Origin: an uncultured Acetatifactor sp.
Lineage (GTDB): Bacteria; Bacillota; Clostridia; Lachnospirales; Lachnospiraceae
Assembly: GCA_947631715.1 (NCBI GenBank)
Contig: CANRMK010000029.1
Span: forward strand, 1 to 12,090
DNA length: 12,090 nt
Direction of reading: 5' to 3'
The notes below the pieces were generated by a model. It saw only the letters and a program-made list of their open reading frames with translations. It did no database searches and was not told the origin of the DNA. This document shows positions 1 through 6,218 of this stretch, piece by piece. Numbering within the stretch: the first letter of the stretch is position 1; each line of letters begins with the position of its first letter. The position numbers and the translations under genes are program-made.

Positions 1-1095
1 GGCGCCGCTCTGATACAAAAATTCCGTCGTCTCCCGCATCTGTGTCCCCCGGACGATGGAGTCGTCAATGAGAAGCAGACTCTTGCCACGGATCAGCTCC
101 TGCACCGGGATCAGTTTCATTCTGGCGATCAGATTTCTCTGGGTCTGGATCGTAGGCATAAAGGATCTGGGCCATGTGGGGGTGTACTTGATAAAGGGCC
201 TGGAGAACGGGATCCCGGACCGGTTCGCATAACCGATGGCGTGGGCCGTTCCGGAATCGGGCACTCCCGCCACGATATCCGGCCTGACGTGATCCCGCTC
301 CGCCAGAAGCGCTCCGCAGTTATAGCGCATCTGTTCCACGCTGACCCCCTCATAGGAAGAGGACGGGTATCCGTAATAGATCCACAAAAAGGTGCAGATC
401 TTCATCTCTTTTCCGGGAGCGGCCAGCGTGGTCACGCCCTCCGGTGTCACTACTGCAATCTCTCCCGGCCCCAGCTCCCGCTCTTCCTGATATCCCAGAT
501 TCAGATAGGCAAAGCTCTCAAAGGAGACGCATCGGGCGTCGTCCTTTTTCCCGATCGCCACAGGCGTCCTGCCCAGCCTGTCCCGGGCCGCATAGATGCC
601 CTTGGGCGTCAGCAGCAGGATCGTCATGGAGCCGTCAATGACCTCCTGCGCCCGGCGGATGCCGTCCACCAGGTTGTCCTCCTGATTTATGATGGAGGCC
701 GTCAGCTCCGTGGCATTGATATCCCCGCCGCTCATCTCCAGAAAGTGGGAATGTCCCTTTTCAAACAGTTCCCTGATCAGCTCGTCGGTATTGTTGATCT
801 TTCCCACCGTGGCAATGGCGTAGGTGCCGTGGTGGGAGCGCACCATCAGAGGCTGCGGCTCATAGTCCGAGATACAGCCAATCCCCATATTGCCGTGCAT
901 CTCGTTGACGTCCTTGTCAAATTTGGTGCGGAAAGGGGCATTCTCAATGTTGTGGATCGCCCTGTCGAACCCTGCCTCCTTGCTGTATACGGCCATTCCG
1001 GCCCGCCTGGTCCCCAGATGGGAATGGTAATCCGTTCCGAAGAACAGATCGAACACACAGTCCTCTTTTGAAGCAACGCCAAAAAATCCGCCCAT
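1..1095 (-). CDS. PurF-like phosphoribosyltransferase lacking the glutaminase nucleophile (3' part beyond the window)
   Basis: The first 365 codons are present, open from ATG at 1095 to position 1, and the gene continues outside the window. AGGGAGA (1103-1109) lies 7 nt before the ATG, and the gene starts 35 bp after purB. The protein resembles amidophosphoribosyltransferase end to end: a class II glutaminase-like half (1-225) and a phosphoribosyltransferase half with the PRPP motif LLIDDSIVRGT (341-351), the loop R-S-F-M-P-T-I-Q-T-Q-R (about 310-320), and C234 in C-x-F-x-W-I-Y-Y, matching an Fe-S ligand of Bacillus-type PurF. It begins MGGFFGV where PurF exposes CGVFG, so the nucleophile is Gly. 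The glutaminase Arg maps to S76, the oxyanion Asn to V97 (G98 kept), and the glutamine-binding Asp is not conserved. Glutamine hydrolysis is therefore unlikely. It may use free ammonia, another acceptor, or sense PRPP. Databases often label such proteins amidophosphoribosyltransferase. Family is confident, activity unknown. Confidence 0.9.
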   Translation of the reverse strand, partial: MGGFFGVASKEDCVFDLFFGTDYHSHLGTRRAGMAVYSKEAGFDRAIHNIENAPFRTKFDKDVNEMHGNMGIGCISDYEPQPLMVRSHHGTYAIATVGKINNTDELIRELFEKGHSHFLEMSGGDINATELTASIINQEDNLVDGIRRAQEVIDGSMTILLLTPKGIYAARDRLGRTPVAIGKKDDARCVSFESFAYLNLGYQEERELGPGEIAVVTPEGVTTLAAPGKEMKICTFLWIYYGYPSSSYEGVSVEQMRYNCGALLAERDHVRPDIVAGVPDSGTAHAIGYANRSGIPFSRPFIKYTPTWPRSFMPTIQTQRNLIARMKLIPVQELIRGKSLLLIDDSIVRGTQMRETTEFLYQSGA

Positions 1096-1130
1096 ATATG
1101 ATTCTCCCTATCCTCTTATCCAGACACACG

Positions 1131-2582
1131 TTACACCGAAATCTCCGCTTTCATGCCCAGCAGTTCCTTATTTTCCAGGAGCACCGGCCGCACCACGTCT
1201 CTTAAGAACGCATCCACCTGCTCTTTGGCACGCCCTGTATACCGCTCCGGCTCCATGGCTTTCTTCAGCTCTTCCAGCGTCAGATTGAAAGCGGGATCCG
1301 CCGCGATCAGCTCCAGCAGATTATTCTCTTTTCCCTCCACCTTTACAGTGCGCCCGGCCTCCATGGACAGCTCCCTGATGCGTTCGTGAAGCTCCTGGCG
1401 GTCGCCTCCGTTCTTCACCGCGTCCATCATGATATTCTCTGTCGCCATAAAGGGCAGTTCGCTGCGCAGGTGCTTCTCGATCACTTTCGGATACACCACA
1501 AGCCCGTCCACCACATTCAGGCACAGATCCAGGATCCCATCCACCGCCAGAAATCCCTCCGGAATGGAGAGGCGCTTGTTGGCGGAATCGTCCAGAGTCC
1601 GCTCGAACCACTGAACAGCGGAGGTGATAGCGGGATTCAGCGCATCCACCATCACATATCTGGCAAGAGACGCGATCCGCTCGCTGCGCATGGGATTTCT
1701 CTTGTAGGCCATGGCGGAGGACCCGATCTGGCTCTTCTCAAAGGGCTCCTCCACCTCCTTTAAGTGCTGGAGCAGGCGGATATCGTTGCTCATCTTGTGG
1801 GCGGAAGCCGCTATGCCTGCCAGCACATTGGCCACTCTGGTGTCCACTTTCCGGGAGTAGGTCTGCCCCGACACAGGATAGCACTCCTTAAATCCCATCT
1901 TCGCCGCGATCATGGGATCGATCTTGTCCACAGTCTCCTGATCCCCGTCAAAAAGCTCCAGAAATGACGCCTGAGTGCCGGTGGTCCCCTTGGAGCCCAA
2001 AAGCTTCATTCCCGAGAGCACATGGTCCAGATCCTCCAGGTCCAGGCAGAACTCCTGCAGCCACAGGCAGGCCCGCTTCCCCACAGTGGTGGGCTGGGCC
2101 GGCTGAAAATGAGTAAAGGCCAGCGTGGGCTGCGCCCTGTACTTTTCCGCGAAGTCAGCCAGTTTGTCCATCACGTTTATCAGCTTTCTCTTTACCAGCT
2201 TCAGCGCCTCGGTCATGACTATGATATCTGTGTTGTCGCCCACATAGCAGGACGTGGCTCCCAGGTGGATGATGCCCGCGGCTTTCGGGCACTGTTTCCC
2301 GTATGCGTACACATGGCTCATCACATCATGGCGCACTTCTTTTTCCCGGGCCTTTGCCACCTCGTAATTAATATCCTCCGCATGGCTCTTCAGCTCTTCG
2401 ATCTGCTCGTCCGTGATCACCGGCACGCCGTTCTGGGATAGGCCCAGCTCTTTCTCTGTCTCCGCCAGGGCGATCCACAGCCTGCGCCAGGTGCGGAATT
2501 TCATATCGGGGGAGAAAATGTACTGCATCTCCCTGCTGGCATAGCGTTCGGACAAAGGGCTCTGGTATCTGTCAGTGCTCAT
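1131..2582 (-). CDS. purB: Adenylosuccinate lyase
   Basis: This 483-residue cytosolic enzyme of the fumarase/aspartase superfamily eliminates fumarate twice in purine synthesis: SAICAR to AICAR, and adenylosuccinate to AMP. Visible motifs are R-H-D (84-86), TSCYVGDNTD (110-119), THFQPAQPTT (157-166, with the probable catalytic H158), GTTGTQASFL (199-208) and the signature loop GSSAMAYKRNP (287-297) carrying the catalytic serine and the K and N of the substrate site. Length and motif wording match the animal-type ADSL subfamily (about 480 residues) better than the roughly 430-residue Bacillus PurB. The ATG at 2582 is preceded by AAAGGAG (2593-2599) at a 10-nt spacing. The gene sits 24 bp after purF and 35 bp before the PurF-like gene, as expected for one transcript. 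All key residues appear intact. Confidence 0.97.
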   Translation of the reverse strand: MSTDRYQSPLSERYASREMQYIFSPDMKFRTWRRLWIALAETEKELGLSQNGVPVITDEQIEELKSHAEDINYEVAKAREKEVRHDVMSHVYAYGKQCPKAAGIIHLGATSCYVGDNTDIIVMTEALKLVKRKLINVMDKLADFAEKYRAQPTLAFTHFQPAQPTTVGKRACLWLQEFCLDLEDLDHVLSGMKLLGSKGTTGTQASFLELFDGDQETVDKIDPMIAAKMGFKECYPVSGQTYSRKVDTRVANVLAGIAASAHKMSNDIRLLQHLKEVEEPFEKSQIGSSAMAYKRNPMRSERIASLARYVMVDALNPAITSAVQWFERTLDDSANKRLSIPEGFLAVDGILDLCLNVVDGLVVYPKVIEKHLRSELPFMATENIMMDAVKNGGDRQELHERIRELSMEAGRTVKVEGKENNLLELIAADPAFNLTLEELKKAMEPERYTGRAKEQVDAFLRDVVRPVLLENKELLGMKAEISV

Positions 2583-2592
2583 GTGTTCGGTT

Positions 2593-2599
2593 CTCCTTT
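2593..2599 (-). promoter_or_regulatory. Ribosome binding site of purB
   Basis: AAAGGAG on the minus strand lies 10 nt before the ATG at 2582, in the 24-bp purF-purB gap. It supports the chosen purB start. Confidence 0.75.
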
Positions 2600-2606
2600 C
2601 CGGATC

Positions 2607-4055
2607 TTATTTTTCAAATTCTCCTCTGATATCCTCTGCGGGCGGCTCCATAGGATATTTTCCCGTAAAGCAGCCTGTGCAGATCTTTCTGTTCCCCATG
2701 ATCTCCTGCAGGCGCTCCAGCCGCAGATAAGCCAGGCTGTCCGTCCCGATGATCCTGCTGATCTCCTCCACGCTCCTGCCGTAAGCGATCAGCTGCTCCC
2801 TGGCAGGCACATCCGTCCCGAAATAGCAGGGCCACAGGAACGGCGGGGAGCCTACCCTCATATGGACCTCCCTGGCCCCTGCCTCCCGGAGCATATGCAC
2901 GATCCGGTCCGAAGTAGTCCCCCGCACGATGGAATCGTCGATCATAATGATCCGCTTTCCCTCCACCGCCTCCCGGATAGGATTCAGCTTTACCTGTACG
3001 CTGTTCTCCCGGCTCTTCTGCCCGGGCTTGATGAAAGTGCGGCCCACATAAGCGTTCTTCACAAAGGCCGTGCCATAGGGAATCCCGGACTGCAGAGAAT
3101 ACCCCAGCGCCGCACAGTTCCCCGACTCCGGCACACCCACCACAAGATCTGCCTCCACAGGGGAGTCGATGGCCAGAAACCTCCCTGCCATCAGCCGGAA
3201 ATGATACACGCTCACATCGTCCAGAATGCTGTCCGGGCGCGCAAAGTAGATGTATTCGAACACGCATCTGGCCTGCTCTTTATCGGGAATGGCATGGCTC
3301 ATAAAGGATTCGATCCCCTTTTCCGGGGAAATGGTCACGATCTCGCCGGGCAGGACGTCCCGGATGAACTCAGCTCCCACAGTGTCCAGGGCGCAGCTTT
3401 CGCTTGCCAGAAGCCAGGTATTGTCCCGCCTGCCGATGCACAGGGGCCTGAATCCAAAGGGGTCCCTGGCCCCGATCAGCTTTCTCGGCGACATGATCAC
3501 CAGGGAATACGCCCCTTTCAGCTTCTCCATGGCTCTGCCCACAGCCTCCTCCACGGTCCGTGAATTCAGCCGTTCCCTGGCAATGTGGTAAGCGATGACT
3601 TCGGAGTCTATGGTGGTCTGGAAGATCGCTCCCGTGTACTCCAGCTCCCGGCGCAGCTGCGGCGCATTGATCAGATTGCCGTTGTGGGCCAGTCCCAGCG
3701 TCCCTTTCACATAGTTCAGCACCAGGGGCTGGGCATTTTCCCTGGTGGAGCTGCCCGCGGTGGAATACCGCACGTGGCCCACGCCGATGTCCCCCTGCAG
3801 CTTTTCCAGGTGCTCCGGCGTAAAAGCCTCGTTCACAAGCCCCATGTCCTTGGCGGAAATCACTTTCCCCTTGGGCCCGTTCGTGTCGCTGACGGCGATG
3901 CCGCAGCTCTCCTGGCCTCTGTGCTGGAGAGCCAGCAGTCCATAGTAGATGGTGGAAGACACATTCCCCCCATCAAAATCGTAAGCGCCAAAGACGCCGC
4001 ACTCCTCCCTGAGCTTGTCATTCTCTTCTGTCTGTATGTAGATCTGATCGGTCAC
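2607..4055 (-). CDS. purF: Amidophosphoribosyltransferase (glutamine-PRPP amidotransferase)
   Basis: This catalyses the first committed step of purine synthesis: PRPP plus glutamine gives 5-phosphoribosylamine. With the GTG start at 4055 it has 482 residues and an 18-residue propeptide ending R-E-E before CGVFG, so autocleavage would expose nucleophile C19. Glutaminase residues are intact: R96 in VRYSTAG, N125-G126 in AHNGN, and D150. The transferase half has VGVPESGN and the PRPP loop IDDSIVRGTT (about 372-381). C264, C410 and the C459-x-x-C462 pair match the four [4Fe-4S] ligands of Bacillus-type PurF. The reading frame is open upstream to a TTG at 4100 (497 residues, after GGAGGGG), but GTG with GGAAGG 9 nt upstream gives a more normal propeptide. 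It follows purC after a 101-nt spacer. End-product nucleotide feedback is typical of the family. Confidence 0.96.
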   Translation of the reverse strand: MTDQIYIQTEENDKLREECGVFGAYDFDGGNVSSTIYYGLLALQHRGQESCGIAVSDTNGPKGKVISAKDMGLVNEAFTPEHLEKLQGDIGVGHVRYSTAGSSTRENAQPLVLNYVKGTLGLAHNGNLINAPQLRRELEYTGAIFQTTIDSEVIAYHIARERLNSRTVEEAVGRAMEKLKGAYSLVIMSPRKLIGARDPFGFRPLCIGRRDNTWLLASESCALDTVGAEFIRDVLPGEIVTISPEKGIESFMSHAIPDKEQARCVFEYIYFARPDSILDDVSVYHFRLMAGRFLAIDSPVEADLVVGVPESGNCAALGYSLQSGIPYGTAFVKNAYVGRTFIKPGQKSRENSVQVKLNPIREAVEGKRIIMIDDSIVRGTTSDRIVHMLREAGAREVHMRVGSPPFLWPCYFGTDVPAREQLIAYGRSVEEISRIIGTDSLAYLRLERLQEIMGNRKICTGCFTGKYPMEPPAEDIRGEFEK

Positions 4056-4074
4056 TGATGGTTTCCTTCCCTTT

Positions 4075-4100
4075 CCGCAAATCCCCCGCAACCTCCGCAA
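4075..4100 (-). repeat. Three short TTGCGG repeats in the purC-purF spacer
   Basis: On the minus strand TTGCGG occurs at 4095-4100, 4086-4091 and 4075-4080, at 9- and 11-nt steps, each followed by a G/A-rich run (GAGG, GGGGA, AAAGGG). The last run leads into the purF ribosome binding site. It may be a binding or processing element, or just the chance product of a G-rich spacer. The first copy supplies the alternative TTG start of purF. Confidence 0.4.
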
Positions 4101-4156
4101 GGGCGCAGAATCCCCTCCGGATCCGGCGCCTTTGCCTGAATGATCTGTATGCTGTA

Positions 4157-4861
4157 TTAAAGTCCCAGACGTTTGAACACTTCGTTGTAGGCCTCTTCCA
4201 CATTTCCCAGATCCCTGCGGAAACGGTCCTTGTCCAGCTTTTCATTCGTGTTCACATCCCAGAGACGGCAGGTGTCGGGCGAGGTCTCATCCGCAAGAAT
4301 GATCTGTCCGTGATACCGGCCGAACTCGATCTTAAAGTCGATCAGTTTGATCCCCGCCTGGAGGAAATAGGCTTTCAGCACCTCGTTTACCTGAAATGCG
4401 TATTTCTTGATCGTCTCGATCTCCTCCCAGGTGGCAAGGTCTAGAGCTCTGGCAAAATAGTCGTTGATCAGAGGATCCCCCAGGGCGTCATTCTTATAGG
4501 AGAACTCGATGGTAGGCTCCTTGAAAGGAGTGCCCTCCGGCACGCCCAGCCTCTTGGAGAAGCTGCCTGCCGCCACATTGCGGATGATCACCTCAAGGGG
4601 AACGATCTCGACCCGCTTCACCGCCGTCTCCCTGTCGCTCAGCTCCTCGATGAAATGTGTGGGAACTCCCTCTTTCTCCAAAAGGCGGAACACATGGTTC
4701 GTCATCTTATTGTTGATGACTCCCTTTCCCACGATCGTCCCTCTCTTCTCACCGTTGAACGCGGTGGCATCATCCTTGTAATCCACGATCAGTACATCGG
4801 GATCATCGGTCAGAAACACTTTCTTGGCCTTGCCCTCATAAAGCTGTTCCAGTTTTTTCAT
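4157..4861 (-). CDS. purC: SAICAR synthase (phosphoribosylaminoimidazole-succinocarboxamide synthase)
   Basis: This ATP-dependent cytosolic enzyme joins aspartate to CAIR to make SAICAR, the substrate of the purB product in the same operon. The 234-residue length fits stand-alone bacterial PurC (about 235-240). Motifs in order: YEGKAKKVF near the N-terminus (the ATP-binding Gly-rich strand), the GKGVINNKMT region, VPLEVIIRNVAAGS (family signature 1), LIDFKIEFGR (signature 2), then ILADETSPDTCRLWD. The start at 4861 is chosen because AGGAGG (4869-4874) lies 7 nt upstream and MKKLEQLYEGKAK matches family N-termini. An in-frame ATG at 4894 would add 11 residues, translated from the hairpin and ribosome binding site; it has only a weaker AAGGA upstream. 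It is the first gene of the purine operon, under the promoter at 4985-5013. Confidence 0.96.
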   Translation of the reverse strand: MKKLEQLYEGKAKKVFLTDDPDVLIVDYKDDATAFNGEKRGTIVGKGVINNKMTNHVFRLLEKEGVPTHFIEELSDRETAVKRVEIVPLEVIIRNVAAGSFSKRLGVPEGTPFKEPTIEFSYKNDALGDPLINDYFARALDLATWEEIETIKKYAFQVNEVLKAYFLQAGIKLIDFKIEFGRYHGQIILADETSPDTCRLWDVNTNEKLDKDRFRRDLGNVEEAYNEVFKRLGL

Positions 4862-4868
4862 CTTTATA

Positions 4869-4874
4869 CCTCCT
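4869..4874 (-). promoter_or_regulatory. purC: Strong ribosome binding site of purC
   Basis: A perfect AGGAGG lies 7 nt before the ATG at 4861 and decides between the two in-frame ATG codons. It directly follows the hairpin at 4876-4893, so folding of that hairpin could affect ribosome access. Confidence 0.85.
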
Positions 4875-4875
4875 G

Positions 4876-4893
4876 TGCGTGCTTTGGCACGCA
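4876..4893 (-). promoter_or_regulatory. Hairpin abutting the purC ribosome binding site
   Basis: On the transcript strand TGCGTGC, loop CAAA, then GCACGCA form a perfect 7-bp stem with a 4-nt loop. It ends 1 nt before the AGGAGG of purC and is not followed by a T-run, so it is not a terminator. It could keep the ribosome site open or be a regulatory target. An in-frame ATG (4894) lies at its 5' foot. Confidence 0.55.
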
Positions 4894-4920
4894 TGTGGAT
4901 CGATCCTTCGTCTCAATCCT

Positions 4921-4972
4921 GAAAAGCCCGCCTGCAGGTTCATTTCCCGTGAGTCTTCCCCGGGACAGGCGG
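4921..4972 (-). promoter_or_regulatory. Structured 5' leader of the purine operon (possible attenuator)
   Basis: Starting a few nucleotides after the predicted transcription start, CCGCCTG (4966-4972) can pair with CAGGCGG (4928-4934). Inside it TCCCG (4961-4965) can pair with CGGGA (4945-4949) around an 11-nt loop. The outer stem is followed by GGC and four T (4922-4925), like a weak terminator. TGCAG just before the first arm can alternatively pair with CTGCA overlapping the second arm. I do not recognise a purine, PRPP or ZTP riboswitch core. A role in attenuation or 5'-end stability is inference. Confidence 0.4.
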
Positions 4973-4984
4973 CTGCATTTCTAC

Positions 4985-5013
4985 ATTATAACTGATACAG
5001 GGCCATAAATCAA
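4985..5013 (-). promoter_or_regulatory. Vegetative promoter of the purC-purF-purB operon
   Basis: On the minus strand TTGATT (5008-5013), a 17-bp spacer and TATAAT (4985-4990) form a near-consensus housekeeping promoter. Transcription should start around 4976-4979, giving a leader of about 115 nt before purC. It lies just downstream of the stop codon of the preceding gene, so the purine genes have their own start even though I see no strong terminator before it. Confidence 0.8.
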
Positions 5014-5027
5014 TAGCCGGGCCTATT
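5012..5027. repeat. Short inverted repeat at the end of the coiled-coil gene
   Basis: AATAG (5012-5016) and CTATT (5023-5027) flank a GC-rich 6-nt centre. The repeat overlaps the stop codon at 5023 and touches the -35 box of the purine promoter. It could be an operator half-site pair or a very weak terminator stem; it is short enough to be chance. Confidence 0.3.
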
Positions 5028-6204
5028 CATACCTGTCCACCATGGCCATGATCTCCGCGGCATAGGCGGGGTAACGCTTTGCCAGATCCAGAATCTCAGT
5101 CCTGGATCTCTGGGCTATTTCACGGTTGTACTCCATCTGCCTGCGCAGCGCCTGGCGCCGCAGGATCAGCTCATGGCGTATCTCTACCATCTCCCTTGGG
5201 TCTAAAAGAGCCGCCGGCCGGTTCAGCCACCGGGACGGATCCGTGAGCTGGTAATTGTTCAGCCTCTCCAGCATCTGTTTCTGGTAATACTCCAGCTTTG
5301 CCTCAGCCTCCGCATACTGCTTGCGCTCCTCCTTCTCCTGCTGATACAGGTCCCAGAGCTTTTCCAGGCTCTCGGCGCTTTTCGCATTGTACTTGATATG
5401 CAGATATTCCGAGAGGTTCCGATTATTCACATAGCGGATCTTCACCTTATTCTGCAGCAGGATCAGCTTATTGGTGGCTTTTTCCACTCTGCTCTTCTCC
5501 CGCTCCGCGTCGGAATGCTTTACATAAAGGACAGTGAGCGCGATGGCGGCGGCGCCTATAGAGATTACATACCCGATCTGCGCATCCATGGAAAAGCCAA
5601 ACTGCAGAATCAAAAGGAGCGCCACGCACACGGCCAGAGCCGCCAGGAAGATCACGGCCATTCCCCGGTAATTGGCCAGCATACTCTCCAGCTCCGCTTT
5701 CCGGTACGCATAGGCATGGCGCTCTTTCTCCAGGCGCCGCATGTCCTGCCTCACAAGCGTCCCGTATCCCTCACATTCCTTCAGCTTGTCGATGCCCTCC
5801 TGGACATCCGCTTCCTGCTGCCGCATACGGTAGTAATCGGAGTCCTTCATCCGGTCTTTTTTCTGCTGATACCGCTCCCGCTCCCCGGTGAATGTCAGCA
5901 GCCGTGTGGCAATACCGTTCAATACATCCCGCTCCTCTTTCGGAAGCGCCTCAATTTCCTCAATATCCGTCAGATATGCCGTCACCAGGGAATATTCGCC
6001 CTTTAGCTCCTCCAGCTCCCTGGACGCCTCCGCCGCCTGATCCAGCCAGTCCCCCACATACTGCCTGCGCTGGTCGTCGTCCGTAAGGTCCAGGGCGCCA
6101 AAATCGTATTCCAGGTCATCCCAGCCGCCATCTTCGTTCCATCGTTCCTCCGATGCCTCCGGCTCTCCCCTTTTCCTGCCCCACAATTTTTTAAAGAGTC
6201 CCAT
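5023..6204 (-). CDS. Uncharacterised coiled-coil protein with a transmembrane hairpin
   Basis: I do not recognise a named family. The 393-residue protein has an acidic, Trp-containing N-terminal segment (about 17-45). A charged, probably coiled-coil helical region follows (about 50-175), then two hydrophobic helices (about 182-203 and 209-229) joined by a loop of only about 7 residues. A second long charged helical region (230-393) ends the protein. Positive residues flank both helices on the outer sides (YR before, VKHSDAEREK after), so both arms should face the cytoplasm. There is no signal peptide. AGGAG (6213-6217) lies 8 nt before the ATG at 6204. It is the last gene of the four-gene unit, 14 bp after the TPR-like gene. 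A scaffold or membrane-anchor role for its neighbours is inference. Confidence 0.85.
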   Translation of the reverse strand: MGLFKKLWGRKRGEPEASEERWNEDGGWDDLEYDFGALDLTDDDQRRQYVGDWLDQAAEASRELEELKGEYSLVTAYLTDIEEIEALPKEERDVLNGIATRLLTFTGERERYQQKKDRMKDSDYYRMRQQEADVQEGIDKLKECEGYGTLVRQDMRRLEKERHAYAYRKAELESMLANYRGMAVIFLAALAVCVALLLILQFGFSMDAQIGYVISIGAAAIALTVLYVKHSDAEREKSRVEKATNKLILLQNKVKIRYVNNRNLSEYLHIKYNAKSAESLEKLWDLYQQEKEERKQYAEAEAKLEYYQKQMLERLNNYQLTDPSRWLNRPAALLDPREMVEIRHELILRRQALRRQMEYNREIAQRSRTEILDLAKRYPAYAAEIMAMVDRYE

Positions 6205-6218
6205 CCGCCATGCTCCTG

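Noticed and set aside
241..1071. 276-codon open frame on the plus strand
   Set aside because: It is antisense to the PurF-like gene and gives a low-complexity His/Arg/Pro-rich product; the opposite strand encodes a clear family with a ribosome site.
1..1095. The PurF-like gene as a pseudogene of purF
   Set aside because: There is no frameshift or stop in 365 codons, it has its own ribosome site, and the PRPP motif is intact. It ends only because the window ends.
2583..3563. 326-codon open frame on the plus strand
   Set aside because: It is the antisense shadow of purF. The product has no recognisable motif and the GC-rich codon pattern of purF explains the lack of stops.
4056..4100. TTG at 4100 as the purF start
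   Set aside because: It would give a 33-residue propeptide starting MRRLRGICGKG. GTG 4055 has a suitable ribosome site and an 18-residue propeptide closer to the family, though this is not certain.
4928..4984. ZTP (pfl) riboswitch, suggested by CCGCCTG in the purC leader
   Set aside because: The conserved upstream half of the motif (GGGUCGUG region) is absent, the bases after CCGCCTG are TCCC rather than GGGC, and the promoter lies where the first helix would be.
4862..5022. Guanine/adenine or PRPP (ykkC-type) riboswitch before purC
   Set aside because: I searched the leader by eye for the conserved junction and loop sequences of both classes and found none.
5012..5027. Intrinsic terminator after the coiled-coil gene
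   Set aside because: The stem is only 5 bp and no T-run follows on the transcript strand.
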